This document shows positions 33,279-44,131 of a stretch of DNA of 64,000 nucleotides, piece after piece. The notes under the pieces are model-generated. The model had not been told where the DNA came from. It saw only the letters and a list, made by a program, of their open reading frames with translations, and searched no databases. A program made the translations under genes and the position numbers. Position 1 is the stretch's first letter; each line of letters starts with the position of its first letter. Source of the stretch: Linum tenue (lineage: Eukaryota > Streptophyta > Magnoliopsida > Malpighiales > Linaceae); the NCBI GenBank assembly GCA_946122785.1, contig CAMGYJ010000011.1, positions 8,122,001-8,186,000 of the forward strand, given 5' to 3'.

Positions 33279-33894
33279 ATTGATGAACAGTCCGGAGTGA
33301 CAAAAGAGTAGCTTTAGTTTTCAATTAATTATGATATTCATAAGGACACCCACAAAAAAAAAAATTCTAAGATCTAAATTCATTTTAAAATCACCATTTA
33401 AAAGATCCTTATTCCTTATTTTCTTCTTTTGCAAGAGATTGCAAGAGACAAAAGAGTAGAAAACATGTCCACATCAAATCCAGCATCCCAAACGAATCAG
33501 AAGCATTTAGCTTTCTCAATAAAACAAAACACAGAGCACATAATCCATAGATAAAGTTGCCACCTTTGGTTATTAGTTATCTTTTAAAATGCATAGTAAA
33601 TAATGTTGCCACCTTTGGTTATTAGTTATCTTTTAAAATGCATAATTAATTATATATAACACTTAACCACTTCTGTATACTTCTTTTCATATGAAAATAA
33701 ATTTTGAGGTTGAAATTTACATAGGCATGTCATATAACATACTTCAAAGACAACATTAAATACTTGCATCGTGAAAATTTGAACACATGAATTCAATAAC
33801 AAATCAATTATTATACCATATCACAAGCCAAATTATTAAAAAACATAACTTATGAGTACACTAACCACTACTTTAGTTTACAAATACCCACCAA
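33279..33894. other. AT-rich spacer with a 44-bp direct duplication
   Basis: GTTGCCACCTTTGGTTATTA... through AAAATGCATA occurs at about 33557-33595 and again at 33604-33642, essentially identical and adjacent. No gene is seen. It is the upstream region of the first P450 locus. Confidence 0.75.
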
Positions 33895-34503
33895 ATGCAT
33901 CTTAACTATCCTCTTCTTTACACCCTCCTACCATGCCTCTACTTCCTAACATCCCTAATAAAAAACCACAAGAAAAACTCCACGTCATCATCACCACCGC
34001 CAGCTCCCTCGGCCGCCGGCGGGTGGCCAATCGTCGGCCACCTCTACCACCTCGGCGGAGCCGGGAAGCTCCTCCACAGCACTCTCGGCTCCATGGCCGA
34101 CGCAAACGGACCAGCTTTCACCGTCCGGCTAGGCCACCTCCGCTACTTCGTCGTCAGCTCCGCCGACGTGGCCAGAGAGTGCTTCACCACAAACGACAGG
34201 TCCATCGGCTCCCGCTCTCGCTCCACCGCAACGAAGCACATGTGCTACAACGACGCCGCTTTCGGGTTCGCCCCTTCGACTCCGCACTTGCGGGAGATGC
34301 GGAAGGTCTTCGTCGTAGAGCTACTCTCCAACCGCCGCCTCGGCCTGTTGATGGAGAGTGGAGACCGTGACGGCGGAGCTCGATGCGGGCATCGAAAAGC
34401 TCTACGAACGTTTGAAGGGCTTTCAGTTTGTACAGGTCTGGCATGTCATTGTTTTGTGTTAACAAAAATTGTTTATATTGAGGGTTTAGGATTCGAAACT
34501 ATG

Positions 34504-34732
34504 GGATCGTTTGGTTGAGAAATTATAATGGATCATTCTGATAAAATTGGCAGCATAAAATTTGGATGAAGCAATTTGGTTTTGAAAATTTCAAATTGAC
34601 TTATTTTGAGGCAATTACAATTATCTGGGGTGGGATAGGTAATTCGAATTAACTTGCTTTAAATGACTCATTTTGTAAAGTGAGACAATTGGTCAAATTG
34701 TCTCGTTTTACAATTGTTCTATCCAAACGATC
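34504..34732. mobile_element. Small MITE inside the P450 pseudogene
   Basis: Ends GGATCGTTTGG and CCAAACGATC are inverted copies. ACTATG flanks both sides (34498-34503, 34733-34738). Length 229 bp, no coding sequence. Confidence 0.75.
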
Positions 34733-35032
34733 ACTATGACTTTATGGTTGAAGATTCCGATAATAGAAGAAATCACTTTATCATTATAATTCTAGTTGTT
34801 GGAAAATGATTTGTTAAGTTTCTTTTTAACGTTTTACAGGTGAGGTTGGACGAGTGGTTTGCTGACATGACATACAACGTGGTGGCCGGGAGGCGGGGGA
34901 GCGGCGGAGAAGAGGCCGGGAGGTTGAGGGAGATGAAGGCGGCGGCGAAGGAGATGGACGGCGTGTTTGCCGGCTGGTTGGGGGAGCACCGGCGGCGGAG
35001 AGCGGCGGGGGGAGAGAGGGAGGAGGAGGATT

Positions 35033-35160
35033 TCTTTTTTTTTTTTAGATAAGGGTTATATAGGTTTTTTTTTAATTAGGTACTACTGAAGAGATTTGAA
35101 CCTGGGACCTCCAGGTTCAAGGCTAGTAGTATTACCACTAGACCAATCCCTTGTTCGTGG
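35033..35160 (-). mobile_element. tRNA-derived SINE in the P450 pseudogene
   Basis: On the minus strand GGGATTGGTCTAGTGGTAAT contains a box A-like motif and AGGTTCAAATCTC a box B-like motif about 30 nt further on. A T-run on the plus strand (35035-35046) is the A-tail. This is the layout of plant Au-type SINEs. It interrupts the protein between EEEDF and MLGLEEEG. I did not find a clean target duplication. Confidence 0.75.
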
Positions 35161-36231
35161 TATTACCACTGATGCTTGGGCTTGAAGAGGAAGGCAGATT
35201 TGCTGCCTTTCCTTGCGATGCGGATTCCAACATCAAGGCTACTTGCGTGGTAAGTACAAATTTACGAGAATAAACACACACAAAAATAGTAAATTAGGTG
35301 TTGTGATATTTCTAGATGTGGCCAAATCTTTCCTATAGGGTTACTGATTGAGTACCGTAGTTTTTTTTTTCTGAGTAATTGTTGTGTTTATTTAGATTCG
35401 GGAAGTTGCGCGTCGAATTTAGTGATCTTGTCAAAAATATTTATCTGAAACGCAAATTGATAAGGCTTAAAGGACTCTTTCTTACTTTATTTAACTGTCT
35501 TTATAAAAAAGAAAATCAACTAATATCAATCCTCTCAAATTATTAAAAGAGATTCGATTATGTATCTTATAAGTAAACATTTACTTACAATCTCGTCTTG
35601 TTGTCATGTAGTCTCTGATCACGGGCGGCTCGGACACTTCCTCCCTCACACTATCATGGGCGATCTCATCTCCCTGATGCTCAACAACCCTACCGTGCTA
35701 AACAAGGCACAGAACGAGCTCGACATTCAAGTCGGTCGCGATCGACGAGTCAACGGATCAGACCTAAAGAATCTCGTGTACATCCAATCCATCATCAAAG
35801 AAACCCTGCGACTCTACCCAGTTGCTCCTCCCTCCGGGCTAAGGGAGGCACTGGAAGACTGCACCGTCGGCGGCTACTTCGTCCCCGCCGGCACTCGAGT
35901 GATCATCAATGCATGGAAAATCCAGAGAGATCCCGAATTCTGGCCCGACCCGTTGGCTTTCGAACCGGAAAGATTCCTCACGGCGACCCACGGCCATGTG
36001 GACGTCAAAGATCAGAATTTTGAGCTGATTCCGTTCGGTTCGGGGAGGAGAGTCTGCCCTGGTGTGACGCTGTCCATGCAAACGCTGGTTCTTGTGCTGG
36101 CTAGACTGGTTCAGGAGTTTAATTTGGCCAACCGGACGGGCGAACCGGTTGACATGAGAGAGAATGCTGGAGTCAACTTGAGGAGAGTTCTCCTTTCCCC
36201 ACCGCTCTCCTGCCAAACTCAAATAAACTAA

Positions 36232-37048
36232 TTCATATGATGTCATTTAACTGTAATTAATAGATAAACAATCTATATAGTAAATAAGTTTCATTTAAAA
36301 TTATAAATGATATATATAGTTGTTCACATAATCAAAAGTCACCGTACTATATTGTGACACATATAACCTAACAAATCTATGAACTATCAACAAATCAACT
36401 CATAAATTATAGATCGATTTGCTAATACCTGCTAGTGACTCGTTAGCCACCTTATAAGCTCAAAACGAGCTAGCTCACGAGTTGAACTCAACGAGCCACC
36501 AAATCCAGTTGTCTCGTGAGCCTCACGAGCTAAACAATGGTTATCTCAAACTCATAAACAAACCGAGTTTCAAACAAACATTTTTTGAGTCGAACAATGA
36601 ACTTGTTATGAGCAGGTTGGCTCATTTACAGCCCTAGCTCTCTGTCTTCTCAAGCTTGGAAATGATGTTGAGGCAGTGGGTTACCAAAATCGCCGGCAAG
36701 TTCCGGCCGGAGTTGTAGGCGTTCTCGTCGCACTAATTACTAATAGTAACTTACGCGGATGAAATTGGGCTCCATCATGTACTGCTGATTTCGACTAAAT
36801 TGATCTTTATAATAAAGAATGAAAAAGATGAAGAAATGATCAGTGGGGTTACAGTGAGTGGGAGACTGTCGAATCCTACCATGTCAAAAAAAGATCTTCT
36901 GAATCTCCAATGCGTAAGCAATTTGAAAAGGATGTTCATGAGAGTTGATACCAACTATTCTCAATCAATCAATTGGCATTTCCAAACCCATAAATTCAAA
37001 CCAACAGAAGAAGAAAGACTTACTTGCTCTGCTGTTCAACCTGCTGCA
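36232..37048. other. Spacer upstream of P450 copy A
   Basis: Contains ACGAG/CTCGT-type repeats (36470-36620) resembling those at 10.5 kb. A frame open from 36800 runs in phase into copy A but has no P450 character; I regard it as leader. CTTGCTCTGCTG (37024) is a leader motif shared with copies B and C. Confidence 0.65.
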
Positions 37049-38761
37049 ATGAATCTCATCCCTCCATTCATGAACGCTGGAACTCTAATACTTGCCCTTG
37101 TTCTTTTTCTTTCTTATTACTCTCTCTTCTTGAGGAGACCCAAATCAGGAAAAGGCAAGCAGGTCCCAGAAGCAGGGCGATCCTGGCCTGTTATAGGTCA
37201 CCTCTTTTCCCTGGCGGGAACTGAGCTTCCCCACTTGAAATTTGCAGCCTTGGCAGACAAATACGGGCCAATTTTCATGGTCAGGATCGGTTTGTTCCCA
37301 ACTCTGGTGGTCAGCACTTCCGAACTGGCCAAGGAACTCTTCACCACCCACGATGCAGCCGTATCGTCGCGCCCCGATCTCACTGCCTCGACGATTCTGA
37401 GCAACAACCGAGCCGACTTTTCATTTACCCCGTACGGTGAATATTGGCGACAGATGAGGAAAATCACAGCCCTGGAGCTGCTCTCCAGTCGCAGGATCGA
37501 GCTGCTGAAACATGTCAGGACTTCTGAAGTGGAAGGGACCATGAAGAGTCTCTACAAGCTGTGGGAGAAGAGCAACAACAGAAGTGAAGGCGGGAAGGAC
37601 AGAGTCCGTGTTCAGATGAACAAGGTGTTTGGGGATATGAATTTGAATATTATGCTCCGGATGGTTGTAGGGAAGAGGTACCTTGGCATGCATGCTGCAG
37701 AGGACGACGAGCAGCGAGAGGCTGAGAGATGCAAGAAGCTAATGAGAGACTTCTTTCGTTATGCAGGGCAGCTTGTTGTGAGAGATTTGTTTCCATTTCT
37801 TGGGTTTCTGGACATAGGAGGACATGAGAAGATCATAAAGAAACTCCATGTAGAATTGGACAAAATTGCTGAAGAATGGATCGAGGAACATCGTAGCAAG
37901 AGGAGAACCACTTCCTGTGCTGATGATGAACAAAAAGACTTCATAGATGTGTTGCTCTCTGTCCTGAAAGATGCAGACCTTGCTGGATATGATCCACATA
38001 CAGTTTGCAAATCCACAATCATGGTATTGAACGGTTCAACACCTGAACTTCATACTAAACAAAAATCCATGTTACTGATGGATTCGCACCCTTTCTTCCC
38101 CTTTTGTTGTTTTTTGTGGCAGGCACTGATTGCTGGAGGAACTGATACAACAACCGGGACTATAATCTGGGCCCTTTCCATACTTCTGAACCATCCAAGT
38201 AGCTTGAAAAAGGTGGTAGAAGAACTCGACATGATCGTTGGCAAAGAAAGAGTGCTGGATGAATCAGACATTGACAAGCTTCCCTATTTTCAAGCCATGA
38301 TGAAGGAGGTAATGAGGTTGTACCCAACGGGTCCCTGTGGAGCCCCCCGGGAATTCTCCAAGGACTGCATTGTAGCTGGGTACCATGTACCAGTCGGGAC
38401 TCGGCTTTTGGTGAATATCCACAAAGTGCAAAGGGATCCAAAGGTGTGGCCACAGCCATTGGAGTTCAAGCCGGAGAGGTTTCTTATGACACGGTACAAG
38501 GATGTTGATGTGAAGGGGCAGCATTTCGAGCTCATCCCATTTGGTGCTGGAAGAAGATCATGCCCTGGAATCAACTTCGGCATTCAAATGACTCACTTGG
38601 CTCTCGCAAGATTCCTGCAAGCGTTTGATATCTACAAACCATCAGATGCACCAGTCAATATGACTGCTGCACCCGGGCTGACTGTCAGCAAAGCCATCCC
38701 ACTCGAAGTCTTGGTCCGGCCCCGCTTGCCTGCAAACCTCTACCAGCAGATGGGAAACTGA
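37049..38761 (+). CDS. CYP82-like cytochrome P450, copy A
   Basis: Exon 1 is 37049-38023 (325 codons), exon 2 is 38123-38761; 537 aa in total. The start MNLIPPFMN aligns with copies B and C. Features: N-terminal anchor (about 8-30), KQVPEAGRSWPVIGHLFSL, C-helix WRQMRK, I-helix GGTDT (330-334), ExxR E387/R390, PERF 442-445, haem loop FGAGRRSCPG with Cys472. Family knowledge: an ER-anchored haem mono-oxygenase using NADPH-P450 reductase; CYP82 enzymes act on terpenoids, coumarins, flavonoids or alkaloids. The substrate is unknown here. The intron (99 bp) is a multiple of three and has no in-frame stop. The TGA stop is formed by the first bases of a retrotransposon LTR starting at 38759; without it the frame would read one more Ala and then TGA. 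All catalytic motifs are intact. Confidence 0.93.
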   Translation: MNLIPPFMNAGTLILALVLFLSYYSLFLRRPKSGKGKQVPEAGRSWPVIGHLFSLAGTELPHLKFAALADKYGPIFMVRIGLFPTLVVSTSELAKELFTTHDAAVSSRPDLTASTILSNNRADFSFTPYGEYWRQMRKITALELLSSRRIELLKHVRTSEVEGTMKSLYKLWEKSNNRSEGGKDRVRVQMNKVFGDMNLNIMLRMVVGKRYLGMHAAEDDEQREAERCKKLMRDFFRYAGQLVVRDLFPFLGFLDIGGHEKIIKKLHVELDKIAEEWIEEHRSKRRTTSCADDEQKDFIDVLLSVLKDADLAGYDPHTVCKSTIMVLNGSTPELHTKQKSMLLMDSHPFFPFCCFLWQALIAGGTDTTTGTIIWALSILLNHPSSLKKVVEELDMIVGKERVLDESDIDKLPYFQAMMKEVMRLYPTGPCGAPREFSKDCIVAGYHVPVGTRLLVNIHKVQRDPKVWPQPLEFKPERFLMTRYKDVDVKGQHFELIPFGAGRRSCPGINFGIQMTHLALARFLQAFDIYKPSDAPVNMTAAPGLTVSKAIPLEVLVRPRLPANLYQQMGN

Positions 38762-39135
38762 AAGAGCACGGATCTAGGTGTGCGATTGAAGAACGTGATT
38801 GGTATGTGAATTAGGGATTTGGGATGAGGTAGAATTTGGGAATTAGGGTTGAGAGAAGAGGATTTCGGGCACCGGGATGGTGGCCGACGAGCTGGAGAGG
38901 GGAAGAGGGGATTCGGCTACGATAGGGAGAGAGAGAGAGAGAGCTTAGGGAATAATATTGTTGTTATTGCTTAACCCTAACTTATGCCTAACACAGAATA
39001 TATATAAACCGACTAATTCCCTCTAGATACCCAAAGACTTAACCTAACCGATTTAACCCCAATAGTTCCCAAAATAGCCGACATAATATAAAACGTCAAA
39101 TAACAAATAAACCCCAAATTACTAATTGTCTGACA
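38759..39135 (-). repeat. 3' LTR of the gag-only element
   Basis: The plus strand runs from TGAAAGAGCACGG to CTGACA; 377 bp. A longer GA run and a few substitutions separate it from the partner LTR. Its first three bases are the stop codon of P450 copy A. Confidence 0.9.
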
Positions 39136-39231
39136 TTCCATCCCCCTTGAAACCCACCTTGCCCTCAAGGTGGACCTTCTTTCTTCTCTTCCTTCTTCTC
39201 TTCCGCTTCTCGCGCCTTCATTTCCTCTCCT

Positions 39232-41168
39232 TCATCTTCCCAGTTCCCCACCAGCAGCATGAGATGACCCTTGGCGCATTGATGCCCCCACTGTATACCT
39301 TTCGTCGCAGTTGAAGCAACGACTGTCTCTGCGCTTCTGGTCCATTTTCGCCTGCGTCAGCCGGACAACCCCCTTTGGTGGCAGCCTCGACTGGAATCTG
39401 CTCGCTGTTGTTGCGCCGGTGGCCGCCGGGCTTGCATTTCCCGACGGCGGTGAGGTACCAGCTCCTGCTCCCACTCCTCCACTGGCCTTCTGGATACGCC
39501 CAGCCGACGTCCTCCAACTAGCCAGCTCCTCTTCCTTGTGCCCTGCAATCCTGAAAGCAACTCGAAGAGAGTCAGGTTCGAAAACCTTAACTGCGGTTGC
39601 CAGCTCTGGGCGGAGTCCCGCCATACACAATCCCACCAGGGTCTCCTCCGTCATTTCCTTGCACTGGTTTCCCAGTTTAAGGAACTCCGCGCGATACTCG
39701 GCCACCGACCCTGTCTGCCTGAGCTTGGCCAGCTGTTCCGGGGCCCATCCCTCCGCCTTGCCAAACTGGTAGCGTAGCTCATACTGGAACCTGGGCCACG
39801 AGATGAACTCACCTGCCGCTGCATAGGCCCTCTCGATCCATTCCCACCACTGGAGCGCATCCCTCTCGAGATAGAAGGATGCCAGGTGCGCCTTCCTCTC
39901 TTCTCGGATCGGGTGGTTTCTGAACCACCTCTCAGCTGCATACAACCACAAACCCACATCTCCCGAGCCGTCGAATTTGGAAAATTCTATCACTGGCGGT
40001 TTAGCTCTAAATACCAATTCCTCTTCAGTCTCATACAGAGGGTTATGGTACTCATACCTGCCTGTATTCGGTGGCGGTGGCTGATTCCTCGATCCTTGAC
40101 GATAGTGGCTGCCCGCGGCTCGCTGCTGGGGAGGCTAGGGCCAGTCGCCCGTCACCTCTTGATGGTTCCCCTGGTACTCAGGCTTGGTCCCCGACCCTCG
40201 CCCAATATCCTGCCAACCTCGACCGCGCCCTCCTCCTGTCCGCGGTGTACTCCATGGGGGGTACCCGTACTCCGGGCCCTTGCCGGGACCTCTGCTCGGT
40301 CTATACCAGCTGCTGCCCGTCTGCAGATGACCCGGATCGGATCGGTTCGGTCCGACCGGTTTCGGTCCGACCGGCTGCCCACCCTGCAACCAACCCGATT
40401 TCGGTCCCGCGATCCAGCCCCATCTCGCCTCCTCTGGGCTCGGGTCTATCCATCCCTCCGGGTCACCAAAACTCAACTCCTCCTCGGGCCAGGGTTCTTC
40501 TCTGTCAGGCCCAAACGACAATGGCTCTCCTTCGTACCCGGCCATCTTCTGCTTTCCCTGGGCCTTGTCTTGGCCGGGTCCGTCGGAGTTGGCAGCAAGC
40601 CAGGCCCGCTGAATGCAGGCGCGGTTGCAGACCTGGCGCCCGAGTTTCCCGGCGCCCTGCCCGACGCGGCCAGCTCCTACGTCGTCCCGGCCTCGGCCCC
40701 GCCGCCCGGGGGCTTCTCCTCCGCCACCTTCTCCTCCCGGCGCGCGCGCGCCCCGGCCTGCCCTACGCCCGCGACGCCGCGCGGCGCCCCCAAGCTCGCG
40801 GCTGCCTCCGCCGGCTTCACTCCCGCCGCGGCTGCTGCTGCCGGCGCCGCCCCTATAGCCGGAGCCGCCAGCGGCTCCCTGTTCTTCAGGACTTGGGTTA
40901 GCACCTCCTGCATTGTCGCCGCCAAGGCTCCGCAGATGTTTTCAGCCACACTCTTGCTCATCTCTTCGATGGAGGCCTTGATTTGGTCGCCCATAGCTTC
41001 GATGGCTCCGATCGAGCCCTTCGAGGCCTCCGCTGCCCTCACAGTGACCTCGGTCAGACTCTCCAACGACGATGCCAGCGCGTCATACTTGTTGTTCGTC
41101 ACATCCTTGACTGTCACCACCTCTTTGGCCTGGCGCGGCGGTTGTTGTTTGTCCGCGGGGTTCGACAT
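39232..41168 (-). pseudogene. Gag of the non-autonomous element, broken
   Basis: The ATG at 41168 (MSNPADKQQPPRQ) starts an Ala/Glu-rich N-terminal region in one frame to about 40677. A frame change leads to 40545-40135, then an in-frame TAG (about 40135), and the same frame continues to 39232. The core reads FSKFDGSGDVGLWLYAAERW, FYLERDALQWW and LRQTGSVAEYRAEFLKLGNQ, a gypsy gag. The knuckle starts CFNCDERY but the remaining Cys/His are lost. The first half is very GC-rich (40.1-40.9 kb), unlike the P450 DNA around it. Confidence 0.82.
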
Positions 41169-41225
41169 CGTCAGACTGCAGTATTTCTTCAGAGAATCGG
41201 CACACCAGCCAGGCTCTGATACCAC

Positions 41226-41598
41226 TGAAAGAGCACGGATCTAGGTGTGCGATTGAAGAACGTGATTGGGTATGTGAATTAGGGATTTGGGATGAGGTAG
41301 AATTTGGGAATTAGGGTTGAGAGAAGAGGATTCCGGGCACCGGGATGGTGGCCGACGAGCTGGAGAGGGGATGAGGGGATTCGGCTACGATAGGGAGAGA
41401 GAGAGCTTAGGGAATAACTCTGTTGTTATTGCTTAACCCTAACTTATGCCTAACACATAATATATATAAACCGACTAATTCCCTCTAGATACCCAAAGAC
41501 TTAACCTAACCGATTTAACCCCAATAGTTCCCAAAATAGCCGACATAATATAAAACGTCAAAATAACAAATAAACCCCAAATTACTAATTGTCTAACA
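41226..41598 (-). repeat. 5' LTR of the gag-only element
   Basis: The plus strand runs from TGAAAGAGCACGG to CTAACA; 373 bp. In element orientation it starts TGTTAGACAATTAG and ends CTCTTTCA, followed by the initiator-Met primer site. Confidence 0.9.
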
Positions 41599-42453
41599 GC
41601 AACGCTTGAAAATGGAAAACTTGTAACGAATCTGCAGAAGATCTCATATTTATATGAAAAGAGTATATGAATTATGAATTGCAATGTATTTATTTTCCAC
41701 CAACTTGTGTTCTGTGTGGCTGTGGTAAAGGTATAATCCCAAGACTCATAAGAGATCAGTCCCCAGGCTGTCCAGTCCAGTCTTTTCATGTCCCAAGCTA
41801 AGGTTGTAAAGGCCTCTGTTTTGATGAATTCAATTCAATGAACTAACAGTAGATAGAATTAGAAAACTCAAAAATCTATTTTGGTCCCAATAAACAGAAT
41901 TCTTGTTTACTTTCAAATGGTCTTAATCCTTAATGTTTATCCTCCCAACAAATTAATCTTCAATCCTAATCTCTGCCAGCGTAAGAAACTTGAAAAGAGT
42001 AACCATCATTTGTCGTTTCCTTATAGTATTTCAACAACAGCAGTCCACTCTTTTAGCCTATAGCTTGATCAATTTAGTCAAAGAACTCCACTATCCACGA
42101 CTAAGAATCGATAAGGATGTTGTTAAAATGTAATATTTTAGTTATTAAACACTCTAATTGTATAAATTAACAATATCCCATGAAGAAAAATTGGCACTGT
42201 GACAGCAGATGAAAATTTCTTTAATAGCTGCTCGGTCAAGAAAAGCCCAAATAGACAGCAGCCGGAATTCATGACCAACTCATGCTTCATCAACAATTTA
42301 AAATATGTGTTAAATTTTCATTGGGCATCCTCTGTATAAGTGGGCAAATAGAGTTTCATAAACATGATAACCTACAAAATGATGGAGAATCCAATCCAAA
42401 TCCATATTCAGACAACAAGGCTACTTACTTGCTTTGCTGCTAGCTAATCTGCA
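41599..42453. other. Spacer between P450 copies A and B
   Basis: 41599-41860 is the former 3' flank of copy A and resembles the 3' flank of copy B at 44640-44850 (shared CTGTGTGGCTGTGGTAA). 41990-42060 matches the upstream region of copy C (CAACAACAGCAGTCCACTC). 42062-42415 has no counterpart upstream of copy C. No gene is seen. Confidence 0.7.
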
Positions 42454-44131
42454 ATGGATCTCTTACTTCCATTCCTGAACAACACTGCAACTCTTGCACT
42501 TTCCGTTGTTCTTTTGCTTTCTTACTTCCTGTTCACGAGACCCAAATCAGGAAAAGGGAAACAAGTACCAGAAGCAGGGCGATCATGGCCAGTCATCGGG
42601 CACCTCCTTTCGCTGGGAGGAGCTGAGCTTCCCCACTTGAAGTTTGCAGAGTTGGCTGACAAATATGGTCCAATTTTCATGGTCAGGATCGGTCTGTTCC
42701 CAACTCTGGTGGTCAGTACTTCAGAACTGGCTAAAGAACTCTACACCACTCACGATGCAGCCATATCTTCTCGCCCCAATTTCACAGCTTCTTTGATCTT
42801 GGGCAACAACAGCGCCAACTTCGGGTTCTCTCCTTACGGCGAGTACTGGCGCCAGATGAGGAAAATAACGGCCCTGGAACTGCTCTCCAACCGAAGGCTT
42901 GACCTCCTGAAACATGTCAGGACTTCAGAAGTGAAAGCAGCAATCAAGGTTCTGTACACACTGTGGGAGAAGAACAACAGCAGAACTGGAGGCGGCAAAG
43001 TTTGTGCTCAGATGAACAAATGGTTCGGGGACATGAATTTGAACGTCATACTAAGGATGGTTGCAGGGAAGAGGTACTTTGGCAGTGTCGCGGTAGAGGA
43101 CGAGAAGCAGGCTGAGAGATGCAGGAAACTGATGAGAGACTTCTTCCATTACGCAGGGCAGCTTGTTGCGAGGGATCTGTTCCCATTTCTTGGGTTTCTG
43201 GACATAGGTGGACATGAGAAGACAATGAAGAAACTCAGTGATGATCTGAACAGACTCGCCGAGGAATGGATTGAAGAGCACCGTAGCAAGAAGGAAACAA
43301 CATCGTCTGATGATGAACAACAACAAGACTTCATAGATGTCTTGCTCTCCGTCTTGAAAGATGTCGATCTCAATGGTTACGATCTAGACACAGTCTGCAA
43401 ATCCACAGTCATGGTAATAATTAAGCTACTGAAAACATGTGAATTCCATACATTCAAGTCATGTAACTGAATTCTCACCTCTTTTTCCCCCTCTTTTTTG
43501 GCAGACTCTCATTGTTGGAGGCACTGATACCACAACCGTGACTCTAACCTGGGCTCTATCCCTTCTCCTGAACAATCCAAGCACCTTAACTAAGGCGCAG
43601 GAAGAACTCGACGCGATCGTGGGCAAAGACAGGCTGGTGGATGAATCAAACATTGCCAAGCTTCCCTACTTCCAAGCCATTCTAAAGGAGGCAATGAGGC
43701 TCTACCCAGCAGGTCCAATTGGAGGCCCCCGAGAATTCTCCAAGGATTGCACAGTAGCTGGGTACCATGTCCCAGTTGGGACTCGGCTATTAGTAAACCT
43801 ATATAAGTTACAAACTGATCCCAAGGTGTGGTCAAACCCTATGGAGTTCAAGCCAGAGAGGTTCCTTACTGCACCATACAAAGACCTCGATGTGAAAGGG
43901 CAGCACTTTGAGCTCATCCCATTTGGTGCTGGAAGAAGGTCGTGCCCTGGAATCAACTTCGGCATTCAGATGACTGAATTGGCTCTTGCCAGTTTCCTGC
44001 AAGCTTTTGAGATCTCAACCCCGTCTGGTGAACCGGTTGACATGACTGCAGCTTCTGGGCTGACTGTTAGCAGAGCCACCCCGCTTGAAGTTCTGGTTAA
44101 GCCACGGTTGCCTCCAAGCCTCTACCAATAG
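42454..44131 (+). CDS. CYP82-like cytochrome P450, copy B
   Basis: Exon 1 is 42454-43413 (320 codons), the intron is 91 bp (GTAATA...GGCAG), and exon 2 is 43505-44131; 528 aa, the usual size for the family. N-terminal anchor MDLLLPFLNNTATLALSVVL, hinge VPEAGRSWPVIGHLLSL, C-helix WRQMRK, I-helix GGTDT (325-329), ExxR E382/R385, PERF 437-440, haem loop FGAGRRSCPG with Cys467. The intron lies between the helix before I and helix I, the conserved CYP82 position. Very close to copy C over both exons and the 3' UTR, so a recent tandem duplicate. Expected role: ER-anchored mono-oxygenase of specialised metabolism, substrate not predictable. CYP82 assignment rests on intron position and motif wording. 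Confidence 0.95.

Larger units (their letters stand above)
33895..36231 (+). pseudogene. CYP82-like cytochrome P450 pseudogene
   Basis: The ATG at 33895 starts a membrane anchor (LLYTLLPCLYFLTSL) followed by a proline-rich hinge and GGWPIVGHLYHLG. A frameshift near 34352 breaks the frame after NRRLGLL; the correct reading continues to FQFVQ at 34436. A gap with GT/AG borders (34437-34839), containing a MITE, precedes RLDEWFADMTYNVVAGRRG. A SINE interrupts the next part at about 35033. MLGLEEEGRFAAF then leads to the standard P450 intron (donor 35250). The second exon has ITGGSDTSS, a frameshift near 35650, KETLRLYP, FEPERF and the haem loop FGSGRRVCPG. About 30 codons after AGRRG are missing. 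Dead by several independent lesions, but the conserved haem region suggests recent loss. Confidence 0.88.
38759..41598 (-). mobile_element. Gag-only non-autonomous LTR retrotransposon
   Basis: Two LTRs (38759-39135, 41226-41598) flank a 2.09-kb interior that encodes a gypsy-type gag on the minus strand and nothing else; no protease, RT or integrase. The primer site TGGTATCAGAGCC (41224-41212, minus) matches the initiator-Met tRNA site of many plant elements. Flanks GAAAC and GCAAC differ at one base, an imperfect 5-bp target duplication. The LTRs differ by roughly six substitutions and some indels. Similar gag-only elements are called TR-GAG. It sits at the very end of P450 copy A. Confidence 0.88.

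Noticed and set aside
35091..35148. A tRNA gene on the minus strand
   Set aside because: Box A and B-like motifs exist, but there is no acceptor stem and the sequence ends in an A-run inside a P450 exon. A SINE explains it better.
36800..37048. In-frame 83-codon N-terminal extension of P450 copy A
   Set aside because: It has no P450 character, and copies B and C start at the ATG equivalent to 37049 directly before the membrane anchor. The shared leader CTTGCTxTGCTG lies inside the extension, so it is 5' UTR.
40071..41244. Long plus-strand frames (up to 452 codons) over the gag-only element
   Set aside because: They are shadows of the minus-strand gag in GC-rich DNA; the composition is Pro/Arg/Ala-rich and no domain is visible.
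38759..41598. Gag-only element as a TRIM
   Set aside because: TRIMs are below about 1 kb and non-coding. This one has a recognisable gag and is 2.84 kb.
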